Below, in pieces: positions 24,888 to 34,175 of a DNA stretch of 64,000 nucleotides. A model generated the notes under the pieces. The model searched no databases, was not told where the DNA came from, and saw nothing but the letters and a program-made list of their open reading frames with translations. The stretch covers positions 2,232,001 through 2,296,000 of the forward strand of contig OZ255624.1 in NCBI GenBank assembly GCA_965276675.1, read 5' to 3'. The position numbers and the translations under genes are program-made. Positions within the stretch are counted from its first letter, which is position 1, and each line of letters begins with the position of its first letter. This stretch comes from G965276675 sp965276675. GTDB taxonomy: Bacteria > Acidobacteriota > Terriglobia > Terriglobales > Acidobacteriaceae.

Positions 24888-26642
24888 CTAGCCCTCGAGC
24901 TTGTACTTCGTCTCTCCCAAGCGAAAGAGTGGGCGCCAGACCAGTCTGTTTACCGTAACCACCATCAAGGCCATGATGATGGTCGCCATCAGCAAAGTCG
25001 CGAACTGTCCGTGGTCGCTGGCGCGGCTGATCTCCGCCCCCAGGCCGAGCGTCTCCAGTGTGCGCCCGCGCAGGTGAAAATATTCAGCCACGATGCTCGC
25101 GTTCCATGCACCTCCGGAGGCGGTGACCAGTCCAGTGATCAAATACGGAAAGATTCCCGGCAGGATGACCGTGGTCCATCGCTGTACGCTGCGGAAGTGA
25201 AAGAGTGAGGCGACCTCCTTGAGGTCGGAGGGGATGGCACTAGCGCCAGCAATGACGTTGAACAGGATGTACCACTGCGTGCCCAGCAGCATCAGCGCGA
25301 TGGACCCGATGCCTAGCCCGCCACCAGCCTGGACCAGTGCCAGCAGCAAGACAGGGAAGAGCGCGGTCGCTGGGACTGAAGCGGCGATCTGGGCAAGCGG
25401 CTGTGCGATGCGGGCCAGCTTCGGGTTGAAGCCGATCGCCACTCCCACGGGAATGGTCCAGAGCGAGGCGATCAGCAGCGAGACATTGACGCGCAAGAAG
25501 GTGGCGCCGGCGCCCTTCAGCAACTGCAGCATCTCGTGGCCAGTGACAAGCCGTAACAGAACCAGCGCTTTGACGGCGGCGAAGATAACGAGTGCCGCCA
25601 GTGCCGAGAAGACAGTGACGTTGATGATCAGCCCGCGCCTGCCGTTCTCCTGCCGAGTAGCTGACAGTGAAGAGTGGGATCGTCTGCGCTGCGCGAGTCC
25701 GGCGTAGATGCGCTCCCCTAGCGGCGCAATAGTTTTATCCTTCACCCAGCCGAGTACATTGGAGTTACGCAGCGCGAAGAGAATGGGTGAGGTGACGCGC
25801 TGCGTGCTCTCGACCTGCTCGAACTTGAACTTATCGGCCCATGCGATGACGGGTCTCCAGATGAGTTGGTCCGTCAATACGATGATCGCGACCATGGTGA
25901 TCAGGCCCCAGATCATCGCCTTGGTGTCGCCTGCACTCGCGGCCGTCTGCAGGTACGAGCCCAGGCCAGGCAGCCGGAAATCACGGTCGCCTAGAACGAA
26001 CATCTCGCAGGCCATGAGAAAAAACCAGCCGCCGGCGACCGAGACGATCGAATTCCACACCAAGCCAATGGCTGAGTAGGGGAGCTCCAACTGCCAGAAG
26101 CGCTGCCATGCGGAAAAGCCGTAGATGTCGCAGGCCTCGCGCAGCTCCCGAGGGATGCTGCGGATCGAGGAGTAGAAGGAGAAGGCCATGTTCCAGACCT
26201 GGCCGGTAAAGATGAGCAGAATCGCTCCCAGTTCGAGGCCCAACTGCCGCCCCGGCAGCAGCGCGACCATCGCCAGCATGACGCCGGGGAGGAAGCTAAG
26301 CACCGGGATGGACTGCAGGATATCCAGCAGCGCAATCATCAATGCTTCCACGCGCGGATGGTAGGCGGCAAAGTATCCATAGCCCACGGCAAAGACCAGG
26401 CTGAGCAGGTATGCGAGGCCGATGCGCACGATCGAGTAGAAGGCGTAGAGCGGAAGCGCCTTTGCAGACTGCGAGAGCTGGAAGGCCGGAACTGGCTTGC
26501 CAATCCAGTAGTGCGCGATAAAGATGACGCCGTAAAAGGCAGCTAGGCAGAAGGCCGCTACGGTGAGATCGAGAAAAAACGGCCAGGAGCGTTCGAGAAC
26601 GAGGGAGCGTGCGAGGCCAGTTTCACGGGTGCTGGCGGTCAT
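24888..26642 (-). CDS. ABC transporter permease with two fused permease domains
   Basis: 584 residues holding two binding-protein-dependent permease domains in tandem (about 60-290 and 350-575), each with an EAA loop: ELREACDIYGFSAWQRFWQL and DLKEVASLFHFRSVQRWTTV. Each half has about six hydrophobic segments. The style is that of nitrate/sulfonate/taurine-type importers (NrtB/SsuC), but in those systems the permease is normally a homodimer of single-domain subunits. It follows the ATPase gene (64-base gap) in the same orientation. The substrate is unknown, and no solute-binding protein gene lies nearby. Confidence 0.88.
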   Translation of the reverse strand: MTASTRETGLARSLVLERSWPFFLDLTVAAFCLAAFYGVIFIAHYWIGKPVPAFQLSQSAKALPLYAFYSIVRIGLAYLLSLVFAVGYGYFAAYHPRVEALMIALLDILQSIPVLSFLPGVMLAMVALLPGRQLGLELGAILLIFTGQVWNMAFSFYSSIRSIPRELREACDIYGFSAWQRFWQLELPYSAIGLVWNSIVSVAGGWFFLMACEMFVLGDRDFRLPGLGSYLQTAASAGDTKAMIWGLITMVAIIVLTDQLIWRPVIAWADKFKFEQVESTQRVTSPILFALRNSNVLGWVKDKTIAPLGERIYAGLAQRRRSHSSLSATRQENGRRGLIINVTVFSALAALVIFAAVKALVLLRLVTGHEMLQLLKGAGATFLRVNVSLLIASLWTIPVGVAIGFNPKLARIAQPLAQIAASVPATALFPVLLLALVQAGGGLGIGSIALMLLGTQWYILFNVIAGASAIPSDLKEVASLFHFRSVQRWTTVILPGIFPYLITGLVTASGGAWNASIVAEYFHLRGRTLETLGLGAEISRASDHGQFATLLMATIIMALMVVTVNRLVWRPLFRLGETKYKLEG

Positions 26643-26706
26643 ACGGAGATCGACTCCGTGTGATTGCTCCTGAAAGCCTGGTCGGGTAGGCGGCCGGGTT
26701 TCTCCG

Positions 26707-28044
26707 TCACTCAGCCTGCCCTTCGCTCACCGTCTCCGCAGTCTCTTCTACCTCGGGCAAAATGAACCGACGGCGGCCCGCATCGAAGTCAAAGAGCTCC
26801 GCATAGCGGCCCCAGTTAATCGCTGTCTCCAGCTGTTTGAGTGTCTCTTCCTGAGAGAACTGCTCATCGAGCATATCGAGAAAAAAGTCCTCCGGAACGG
26901 TGTGGTCGCTCTTGGTGTCTAGTGCGCGGGTGATCTGCCGCAACAGCAGAACATTTTCCAGCGCCGATTTGCGGAAGACCTCTTTCTGCTTGAGAATCTC
27001 AGACTCGGCAAACTCGCGTCCAGTGGCGGTGATAGCGGCATCGCCCTCTTCTACCGTGAGGTAGCCGAGGAGCTGCGCTGCATCGACGATAGGCAGCAGG
27101 TCGTCGATCTCAAAGGCCAGTTCATCTGCCAGGCGATAGATGTCATCGCGTCCGTTGCGGTCGATGATCAGCTCCAGCAATCCGGCGATGCCGCCCGGGC
27201 GGGCATGGGGCAGCATCTGGTAGTGCATCTGGCGCTGATCGCGGATGGCCACGCGTTCCGGCACATCGGTCGGCTTGACGTCTGGCCGGGTCAGCACCTT
27301 ATAGATGTAATCCACCAGCTGCGTAAAGAGCGGCGACTTGCGGTCGCGTGGGTGCGCCAGTGTGACGCGGAAGTCCACACGGACGTGGCCGGGGTTGCGA
27401 CCCAGCACGATAATGCGATCGGCGAGCAGGACGGCCTCTTCAATATTGTGCGTCACCAGGAAGATGGCCCGCGTCGGGATCGTCTTCTTGTGCCACAACT
27501 CCAGCAGCTCGCTACGGAGATTCTCTGCCGTCAGTACGTCGAGTGCGGAAAAAGGCTCATCCATGAAGAGCACTTCGGGCTCTACGACCAATGCGCGCGC
27601 GAAGCCAACCCGCTGGCGCATGCCCCCGGAGAGCTCTTTGGGGAAGGCGGCCTGAAAGCCATCCAGGCCCACTGTGTCCAGAATGTGAAGGCTGCGTTCC
27701 CGGCGTTCTTCCGGTGCCATGCCGCGCGCCTTTAATGGCGCCTCTACGTTTTCCAACACCGTTAACCAGGGGAAGAGGGCAAAGCTCTGAAAGACGATCG
27801 AGACGTTGATCTGGACAGTTTCGATGGGCTTGTCGTGCCAGAAGACCTCGCCGCCCGAGGGCTTCGAAAGCCCGGTGAGCATGCGCAGCAGGGTAGATTT
27901 GCCCGATCCTGACGGCCCGAGCAGCGCGACGATCTCATCCGGCACAATCGACAGATCGGTCGGAGCGATGACCTGAATGCGGTTCTCGCTCGGCTGCGCG
28001 TAATACTTTTCTACCTGGTGTGCGCGGATGATCGTATCTGCCAT
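26707..28044 (-). CDS. ABC transporter ATP-binding protein with C-terminal regulatory domain
   Basis: 445 residues. The N-terminal 260 residues are a nucleotide-binding domain: Walker A GPSGSGKSTL, Q-loop VFQSFALFPW, signature LSGGMRQRVGFARAL, Walker B VLFMDEPFSALD and H-loop VTHNIEEAV. The C-terminal extension (about 290-440) matches the AAA-associated C-terminal domain found on some nitrate/sulfonate-type ATPases. First gene of the two-gene importer cluster. The extension may regulate transport; that is inference. Confidence 0.9.
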   Translation of the reverse strand: MADTIIRAHQVEKYYAQPSENRIQVIAPTDLSIVPDEIVALLGPSGSGKSTLLRMLTGLSKPSGGEVFWHDKPIETVQINVSIVFQSFALFPWLTVLENVEAPLKARGMAPEERRERSLHILDTVGLDGFQAAFPKELSGGMRQRVGFARALVVEPEVLFMDEPFSALDVLTAENLRSELLELWHKKTIPTRAIFLVTHNIEEAVLLADRIIVLGRNPGHVRVDFRVTLAHPRDRKSPLFTQLVDYIYKVLTRPDVKPTDVPERVAIRDQRQMHYQMLPHARPGGIAGLLELIIDRNGRDDIYRLADELAFEIDDLLPIVDAAQLLGYLTVEEGDAAITATGREFAESEILKQKEVFRKSALENVLLLRQITRALDTKSDHTVPEDFFLDMLDEQFSQEETLKQLETAINWGRYAELFDFDAGRRRFILPEVEETAETVSEGQAE

Positions 28045-28342
28045 GTGAGGTCAATCCAAAACTGATTCCTTTTTTAAGCGCATGCGAAGAGCCGGTACGC
28101 TTACGGCTGATTTTGACACACGATCTTGGCACACGTGGAGCAGGGCGTCTAGAAAGGCTGATCACTCAGAGCCTATACTGTCCTTGGTTGCTGGCAGACG
28201 AAGGCACCTTCAAGGAAAAAGCGTATCATCAGAGATGAAGGAATCGCCGTAAACCAGTCGTCCGTTCCACCTTTCCGAACAAGCAGTGGAATGCCTGCCG
28301 TTACCCCCGCGGCCGAGATTGTAGTGCGTTGAGAAGGAGCGA

Positions 28343-28714
28343 ATGTCCGAATCACAGGCAAAACCTAAAGTATTGGTGGCGGATGACGAGCGTGTCATCG
28401 CCGATACCCTCGCCATCATCCTGAACCAGAGCGGATTCCAGGCGACAGCCGTTTACAGCGGGGAAAAGGCAGTCGAGGTGGCTAAAGCGTTGCAGCCTGA
28501 CATGCTGATCTCCGACGTCATCATGACCGACATGAATGGAATTGACGCGGCTATCCGCATCCGAACGCTGCTCCCATCCTGCAAGATACTGCTCTTCTCC
28601 GGGCAGGCTGCGACTGCGGATCTGCTGGATCGCGCCCGCTCGCAAGGGCATGAGTTTGAAATCCTGGCCAAGCCGGTGCACCCGCAGGATCTGCTGGCGC
28701 GGCTGCGGAGCTAA
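28343..28714 (+). CDS. Single-domain response regulator
   Basis: 123 residues of CheY-like receiver: VLVADDERVIADTLA, phospho-Asp in MLISDVIMTDMNG, ILLFSGQAATADL and Lys in ILAKPVHPQD. The FSGQA start of alpha 4 and the LLDRARSQGHEFEILAKPVH block are common in acidobacterial receiver proteins. It starts with GAAGGAGCGA 6 bases before the ATG. It is divergent from the ABC importer genes and convergent with recR. No kinase is adjacent. Confidence 0.9.
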   Translation: MSESQAKPKVLVADDERVIADTLAIILNQSGFQATAVYSGEKAVEVAKALQPDMLISDVIMTDMNGIDAAIRIRTLLPSCKILLFSGQAATADLLDRARSQGHEFEILAKPVHPQDLLARLRS

Positions 28715-28731
28715 AGCAGCTCTTAGCTGCT
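28715..28731. terminator. Possible weak terminator hairpin between the response regulator and recR
   Basis: AGCAGCT-CTT-AGCTGCT is a perfect 7-bp stem with a three-base loop directly after the regulator's stop. A T tract is lacking, so this is only a candidate. Confidence 0.4.
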
Positions 28732-28775
28732 GGCAAACACAGCTCCCTAGCTCGAGGATCAAGAAGAGCTAGCAG

Positions 28776-29375
28776 CTATAGTTCGCGCCGCCACTCCAGC
28801 GCCCGGGACATCGTCACTTCGTCCGTGTATTCAATATCACTGCCGGCGGGCACCCCGGTCGCAATGCGGGTGACCCGTACTGGTGCGGCTTTCAGCATGT
28901 CGGCTAAATACGAGGCAGTCGCTTCGCCCTCGATCGTCGGGCTGGTCGCAAGAATCACCTCTTCGATATCCCCCACAGCAACACGATTCATCAGATTGCC
29001 AGTGCGCAGGTGCTCTGGACCTACTCCGTGGAGGGGCGACAGCGTGCCATGCAGCACATGGTAGACACCGTTGTACTGGCGTGTGCGCTCGACCACGGCG
29101 ATGTTCGTCGGCTCTTCGATCACACAGATCTGTCGCGGGTTGCGGGTGGGGCTGGTGCAGTAGCCGCAGGGGTCCACGTCGGTGATGTTGTTGCAGATCG
29201 AGCATAGGCGCAGACTGATCTTCAGCTCGCGGACGGCATCGGCCAGGGCGGTCGCGTCCTCGGCGCTGGAGCGCAGGATATGGAAGGCGAGGCGTTGAGC
29301 ATTCTTGGTGCCGACGCCGGGAAGCTTGCGCAGCTCTTCAATCAGCCGCGCCATGGGTTCTGCGAATCGAGACAA
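28776..29375 (-). CDS. recR: Recombination mediator protein RecR
   Basis: 199 residues, the normal length. Helix-hairpin-helix LRKLPGVGTKNAQRLAFHIL, the C4 zinc finger CSICNNITDVDPCGYC, the Toprim domain (ICVIEEPTNIAVVERT, LATSPTIEGEATASYL) and the C-terminal TRIATGVPAGSDIEYTDEVT are all present. RecR works with RecO/RecF to load RecA at gaps. It is third in the dnaX-ybaB-recR cluster. Confidence 0.97.
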   Translation of the reverse strand: MSRFAEPMARLIEELRKLPGVGTKNAQRLAFHILRSSAEDATALADAVRELKISLRLCSICNNITDVDPCGYCTSPTRNPRQICVIEEPTNIAVVERTRQYNGVYHVLHGTLSPLHGVGPEHLRTGNLMNRVAVGDIEEVILATSPTIEGEATASYLADMLKAAPVRVTRIATGVPAGSDIEYTDEVTMSRALEWRREL

Positions 29376-29413
29376 ATGGTCTTCTTTCTATGGCCGGACG
29401 CGGCTGGAACGGG

Positions 29414-29734
29414 TTAGAAGCCGGGTAGGCTCAGGCCGCCGAGCATTCCAGAGAGACTCGATTGCATGGCCTCATCGACGCGTCGCGCACCGTCGTTGAA
29501 GGCCGCGACAATCAGGTCCTCCAGCATCTCGACGTCGGCTGCATTTGCGCTCAGTCCTGCAACTGCAGACGGGTCGATTTTGAGCGAAAGCACCTGCTTT
29601 TGCCCGTTCATCCGGATCGTGACTACGCCACCGCCAGAGGAGGCGTCGACCACGGTTTCGCTCATGCGCTGCTGCATCTGGTCCTGCATCTGCTTGGCTT
29701 GGCCCAGCATCTCCTGCATCTCTTGAGGGTTCAC
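29414..29734 (-). CDS. YbaB/EbfC family nucleoid-associated protein
   Basis: 106 residues with the family pattern: a Met/Gln-rich N-terminal helix (MNPQEMQEMLGQAKQMQDQM), then VDASSGGGVVTIRMNGQKQV and LEDLIVAAFNDGARRVDEAM. EbfC-type proteins are DNA-binding dimers. The order dnaX-ybaB-recR is widely conserved in bacteria, which supports the call. Confidence 0.95.
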   Translation of the reverse strand: MNPQEMQEMLGQAKQMQDQMQQRMSETVVDASSGGGVVTIRMNGQKQVLSLKIDPSAVAGLSANAADVEMLEDLIVAAFNDGARRVDEAMQSSLSGMLGGLSLPGF

Positions 29735-29795
29735 ACTACGCTCCGTTCGGGTGATTCAGTGCTTGTCGCGCACGTCTTTGTCGCGCAGAGCTTTA

Positions 29796-31880
29796 TCAAC
29801 GCAGGTCTTTATCACGAAGATCAAGAACGCTCCGCACCTCTGCGCGAAAGAGCTCCTGCGCTTGCTTAACGAGTGGATTGTCTAGCGCCTGTGCTTGGAT
29901 GCTGCCGCTGGTAGCTGGACGGAAGACCGGAGCCGCATCTTTACCCAGCGCCCCGCCTTCACTTGACACGACGCGTAATTTCAGTGAGGTACCGGCATCA
30001 AGCATGGCCTTTCTCGCAATGCGCTCGGCCTCCGGGTTCATGGTCAGCGAGAGCATCGTTTTCTTGACGCCTACTTCGGCGACAATCGTGTCGCCGTCCA
30101 CGGACCAACGTCCGGCGGCAAGCAGTGCCGCTGCCGTGTGATGGCCATTCTCTTCGAACGTCGCGCTCACGGCATTGCGCAGCCTCGCCAGATCGACTCC
30201 TAGAGTGAGTTCAGACGCTCCGGCGGGTTCATCCTCGGCCAGCTCTTCTTCTGCGGCTGCGATGCGGCGTTCTTCTTCCGGAGTGGAATGACCATCGATC
30301 TCCAGCTCCGCTGGTTCGGCGCGAAGTGCGATCTTATTTGTGGGCTCCTCAGGCATAACGAGTTCAGCCAGAGTCTGCCTAAGGACATTCGGCTCTGGAA
30401 CTGCGTTGGCCTGCGCCTCGGGGCTTAAAACAGGTGCAGGTGTCTCCGGAATTTCGGGAGTCGCAGGCTCTTCCAGAACGGCAGCAAGTGCGGCGACGAT
30501 CTTTGCCTTCGGCCCGGCGTCACCCCCTGTGCTCTTCCGCTTGGAGTCGGCTTCAAAGGGCGAAAAAGCGGGCCGGTCTGGCGTACTGACATGATCTGCT
30601 GCTGGCCGGTGGGTCGCTGGTCGTACCGAGGGGGACTGCGGCGGCTCAGGTATCGGAGATTGCGCCGACGGCGTCGCCCGGCTCGCAGCTGAGGCGCCCC
30701 TGGAGACACGAGTGACACCGCCCGGCAGTTGACTCAGGAGCTGCTCAAGCGGGATAAGCCGCTGCATGTGGACCAGCTTCATCAGGCCGAGCTCAAGCCG
30801 AAAGCGCCCCTCCTGCCGGTAGTTCAGCTCATCGAAGGTGCGCAGCATCACCTGCAGGAAGCGCATCAGGTCTTCTTCAGAGAAGAGCATGGCGGTGCGA
30901 GCGACGCGGGCCCGCTCGTCGGCCGAGATCTGTAGCAGCTCTGTGTTGTCGCCGCCCAGCTTCGCCATCAGCGCGTTGCGCAGATACCGGACAAACTGCC
31001 GGGCCAGCTGCGAGGGACTGTTTCCAGCGTTGAGCAGTCTGTTCGCCTCTTCCAGAATCGCTGTCGACTGATTCTCGCTCACGGATTCCAGCAGCCGCTC
31101 AAAGACGGTATTGGGTACGGTGCCCATCAGTTCGCGGATCTGCTCCGCATCCAGGTGCGGCTTGCCATCCTCTACCGGTGCGCTGGCGATCGCCTGATCC
31201 ATGATGGACAGGGCGTCGCGCATGGAGCCGTCGCCAGCTTCGGCCAGCAGAGCCAGTGCGTTTTCCTCCGTGAGAATGCCTTCCTTCACCGCAATGCCGC
31301 GCAGCTCGTTGAGAATGTCGTCGAATTTGACCGCGTGGAAGGAGAAGTGCTGCGAGCGCGAACGGATAGTCTGTGGGATGTCCTCCGGCTGCGTGGTCGC
31401 CATCATGAAGATGACATGCTCCGGTGGCTCTTCCAGCGTCTTGAGCAGGGCATTGAAGGCTGCGTCGGTAATCTGGTGCGCTTCGTCGAGGATGTAGATC
31501 TTGTAGCGATCGCGTGCGGGGCGGTAGCGGGCCGCATCGCGCAGCTCGCGGACTTCATCGATGCCGCGATTGGTGGCGGCGTCGATCTCGATCACGTCCA
31601 CGGCAGAGCCGGCGCGAATCTCGACGCAGGAATCGCAGGCGCCGCACGGCTCGGGGGTGGGGCGCTCTGCGGAGCCGATAGCGCGTTGGCAGTTCAGGGC
31701 CATCGCCAGTATGCGCGCGATCGTCGTTTTGCCGATGCCGCGGTGGCCGCTGAAGATGTAGCCGTGCGCGGTGCGGCTCTGCGCCAGCGCATTCAGCAGC
31801 GTGCGGGTGACATGCTCCTGCCCTGCGACATCGGCGAAGAGTTGAGGACGGTATTTGCGGGCTAAAACCTGATAGGCCAT
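29796..31880 (-). CDS. dnaX: DNA polymerase III subunit gamma/tau
   Basis: About 694 residues from MAYQVLARKYRPQLFADVAG; the frame is open 14 codons further (31922), but this ATG matches the family start. AAA+ clamp-loader features: Walker A GHRGIGKTTIARIL, zinc-binding cysteines CGACDSC, Walker B IYILDEAHQ, sensor 1 IFMMATTQPED and the arginine finger in TIRSRSQHFSF. After about residue 370 comes a long Ala/Pro/Glu-rich tau-like tail. DnaX holds the replicative polymerases and loads the clamp. No obvious slippery site for gamma production is visible. Confidence 0.95.
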   Translation of the reverse strand: MAYQVLARKYRPQLFADVAGQEHVTRTLLNALAQSRTAHGYIFSGHRGIGKTTIARILAMALNCQRAIGSAERPTPEPCGACDSCVEIRAGSAVDVIEIDAATNRGIDEVRELRDAARYRPARDRYKIYILDEAHQITDAAFNALLKTLEEPPEHVIFMMATTQPEDIPQTIRSRSQHFSFHAVKFDDILNELRGIAVKEGILTEENALALLAEAGDGSMRDALSIMDQAIASAPVEDGKPHLDAEQIRELMGTVPNTVFERLLESVSENQSTAILEEANRLLNAGNSPSQLARQFVRYLRNALMAKLGGDNTELLQISADERARVARTAMLFSEEDLMRFLQVMLRTFDELNYRQEGRFRLELGLMKLVHMQRLIPLEQLLSQLPGGVTRVSRGASAASRATPSAQSPIPEPPQSPSVRPATHRPAADHVSTPDRPAFSPFEADSKRKSTGGDAGPKAKIVAALAAVLEEPATPEIPETPAPVLSPEAQANAVPEPNVLRQTLAELVMPEEPTNKIALRAEPAELEIDGHSTPEEERRIAAAEEELAEDEPAGASELTLGVDLARLRNAVSATFEENGHHTAAALLAAGRWSVDGDTIVAEVGVKKTMLSLTMNPEAERIARKAMLDAGTSLKLRVVSSEGGALGKDAAPVFRPATSGSIQAQALDNPLVKQAQELFRAEVRSVLDLRDKDLR

Positions 31881-31968
31881 GAGTGCTGGGGAGAGGCCCC
31901 GGTGCGAGCGCTCTCCATCCATTGTATCGGCTTTGCGGTACGATAGGCGCCCTCGTATCTCTGCTGCC

Positions 31969-32439
31969 TTACCGCTTCTTAGCTGCCCTTTTCTGCTCGG
32001 CAGCCGCCTTTTTCGTCGCGCGCTTGCGGCGCTTGATCTCGTCTGGCGAGTACATGGTCATACGGCAGTTTGTCGCGCCGCAGTTACAGCGCGCGTCACT
32101 GTTATCCCCGTCGTACAGGTTGTAGTCGTAGGTCAGCTCTTCTCCGGGGACAATGTTCCTGAGCGCGATGATCCAGATGCGTTCGTCGATCTCGTCGGTC
32201 TCGCAGTTTGGGGCGCAGGAGTGATTGATGAACATGGCGGTGCCGTGGCCGTCGATCACGGTGGTGCCATCGCCGACGCCAAAGAGGTAGGTTGTCGGGG
32301 AGCTGTCGTAGAGTTCGTCGGCGAGCTCTTTTGAGATGCGCGGTCCGGTGTACTCCACCACACGGGAGCCTTTCTTGATCGGGGTTGTGGCGTAGCATCC
32401 GGCGGCGTGGATGGCAGAGGAGCGGATAATTAGACCCAT
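31969..32439 (-). CDS. SET-domain lysine methyltransferase-like protein
   Basis: 156 residues. The complete SET core is visible: AGCYATTPIKKGSRVVEYTG at the start, FINHSCAPNC (residues 70-79) and ELTYDYNLYD (101-110). A post-SET cysteine cluster CNCGATNCR (118-126) and a Lys/Arg-rich tail (KRRKRATKKAAAEQKRAAKK) follow. These are the SAM-binding and catalytic motifs of protein lysine methyltransferases. The substrate in a bacterium is unknown; ribosomal or nucleoid proteins are possible. It is transcribed toward dnaX, with its stop 88 bases before the dnaX start, and is divergent from the TPR gene. Confidence 0.9.
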   Translation of the reverse strand: MGLIIRSSAIHAAGCYATTPIKKGSRVVEYTGPRISKELADELYDSSPTTYLFGVGDGTTVIDGHGTAMFINHSCAPNCETDEIDERIWIIALRNIVPGEELTYDYNLYDGDNSDARCNCGATNCRMTMYSPDEIKRRKRATKKAAAEQKRAAKKR

Positions 32440-32603
32440 AGGAGTAGAGGCAGTCTACAACGACAGCTGGGGAATAGGGAGTAGAAGAAAGAGAGTAAAA
32501 AGTACGAACGAATGCTACGGTTCGCTGCATTCCCTGACACCAAACTTCCTAATTCCTTATCCCTACTCCCTAGCTCTTAATGCGTCTAAACTGATCGAGA
32601 GGC

Positions 32604-33359
32604 ATGGCGATGCGCAGTCTTTTTGGGGTAACATTCGCGATCATTCTAGTTGGGGTCTGTTGCGGTCCGACGGTTCCGGCGGGGGCACAAGAGAATGCGC
32701 CGCGTTCGCAGAAGACCCAGGCATCGCCGAAGGAGAGCACGCCAACTCCTGATAGCAGCGCACCGAAGGACGACAATCCTTTTCCGGAGGATGTTTCCCG
32801 GCAGGCCGCGGGGAAGCAGGGGGAGAAGCCGGAAACAGATCCGAAGACAGCGTCCCAGACCCAAACTCAAACACAGCCCGGAACTCCAGCCCAACCGGAT
32901 GACAACAGCTTTCCCGAGGATGTGTCGCGCAAAGCGGCTGAGAGAGCAAACGCGCCGGCGGACAGTAACACTGGAGTCAGTTCGAGCGCAGCAGGCGAAC
33001 CAGAGAGCGACCGGGAGCCGGAGCGGCGCAAGCTCTCCAAACCCAGCAGAAATGTGCAGCCTGGATCGCTCACTGGCTTGGGTCGGGCGAAAGAGGATCT
33101 CCAGGTAGGCAGCTTCTATCTCAGTACTGGCGATTACAAGGGGGCCTATGCCCGCTTTGGGGATGCGTCGCGCATGGACCCAACGAACCTTGAGGCGATC
33201 TTTGGCCTGGCGGAGTCCGCGCGTCACCTGGACAAACCCGAAGAGGCTAAAACCAACTACCAGCTGTATCTCGCCATCGCTCCAGACGGGAAAGAGGCTA
33301 AGTCTGCGCGCAAAGCTCTAAGTGAGATTGGCAGGGTGAAACTGGCCGAGCGCAAATAG
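32604..33359 (+). CDS. Secreted protein with low-complexity region and C-terminal TPR
   Basis: 251 residues. The signal peptide ends near PAGAQENA (about residue 29). Then follows a Pro/Gln/Thr/Asp-rich region carrying two copies of an FPEDVSRxAA motif (about residues 54 and 103). The C-terminal half holds TPR-type helices (LQVGSFYLSTGDYKGAYARF, LEAIFGLAESARHLDKPEEA). Probably a periplasmic scaffold; the partner is unknown. Alternative ATG at 32610. It is divergent from the SET gene. Confidence 0.8.
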   Translation: MAMRSLFGVTFAIILVGVCCGPTVPAGAQENAPRSQKTQASPKESTPTPDSSAPKDDNPFPEDVSRQAAGKQGEKPETDPKTASQTQTQTQPGTPAQPDDNSFPEDVSRKAAERANAPADSNTGVSSSAAGEPESDREPERRKLSKPSRNVQPGSLTGLGRAKEDLQVGSFYLSTGDYKGAYARFGDASRMDPTNLEAIFGLAESARHLDKPEEAKTNYQLYLAIAPDGKEAKSARKALSEIGRVKLAERK

Positions 33360-33505
33360 GCCAAACCAGATGACCCAAACGGGTTATATCGCATAACTTA
33401 TGCGTCAAATGCACCTTTTAGCTATTGCACGGGAAGTGAGGCAAGCAGTATGGTTCCGGAAGTTACAAGAAAGTGATTCAGCCGGGTTGACATTTCCTAA
33501 GTACG

Positions 33506-34159
33506 ATGATTGCCGTTCCACTTAGGAGATTCAAACCGTCTACTTATCTTCTCCGGAGACGACTCACCGCCATGCATCCTGTGTTGAGAACCGCGCACGC
33601 GAAGCTGATAGCCGAACTCGATGGCATTGACACCAACGCCGCGCAGATACATCCGGACGGCAAACCTCACCGCTGGACGATTCAGCAGGTCGTGGAGCAC
33701 TTGGTTCTCTCCTTGCGTACCGGACGGGAAGAGCTCGAAAAGCGGCTGGAGAAGAAACGGCTGCCACAGCGGACGCGCCGGACACGGCTGGAGTGGGCCA
33801 TGCAGCTGATGGTGCTGAGCCTGGGCTACATGCCGACCGGAGTTCCGGCTGAAGATAACACGTCGCCTGCATCGACATTGCCGCAGGCAACCGGCCGGGA
33901 GCTGGGGCAGCGGCTCGAAGCAGAGCTGGAGCTGATGGATGCAACGCTGGACCGCTGCCGTGCGAAGTTTGGTATGGAGCGCATGGGCCGAAACTTCTTG
34001 CTGGGTCCGCTGCGCGTCGACCAGCTACGTCGGTACCATGTCCTGCACATGCGGCACCACGCGGGACAGCTCCGCCAGATTCGCGAGAGCCTGCTAGGCG
34101 AGGTTATTCCGCAACCCAAGGCCGTTCCGCGGCGGACGATGGTGAAGGCGCATTTGTAG
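33506..34159 (+). CDS. DinB-like four-helix metal-binding superfamily protein
   Basis: 217 residues (about 195 if the ATG at 33572 is used: MHPVLRTAHAKLIAELDGI). The body follows the DinB/YfiT pattern, with the first His in WTIQQVVEHLVLSL and the distal pair in YHVLHMRHHAGQL, three histidines that usually bind a metal ion. The family includes thiol transferases and hydrolases of uncertain role. It is convergent with the prepilin peptidase gene (16-base gap). The N-terminal 22 residues MIAVPLRRFKPSTYLLRRRL look unlike a domain, so the later start is favoured. Confidence 0.8.
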   Translation: MIAVPLRRFKPSTYLLRRRLTAMHPVLRTAHAKLIAELDGIDTNAAQIHPDGKPHRWTIQQVVEHLVLSLRTGREELEKRLEKKRLPQRTRRTRLEWAMQLMVLSLGYMPTGVPAEDNTSPASTLPQATGRELGQRLEAELELMDATLDRCRAKFGMERMGRNFLLGPLRVDQLRRYHVLHMRHHAGQLRQIRESLLGEVIPQPKAVPRRTMVKAHL

Positions 34160-34175
34160 GGCGAAGCTTTTCGAC

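Noticed and set aside
28125..28145. Sigma-54-like TGGCAC sequence upstream of the response regulator
   Set aside because: The -12 element does not match (GAGCA instead of TTGCA-like), so it is probably chance.
29796..31880. Programmed frameshift in dnaX giving a gamma product
   Set aside because: No slippery A/T run with downstream structure was seen.
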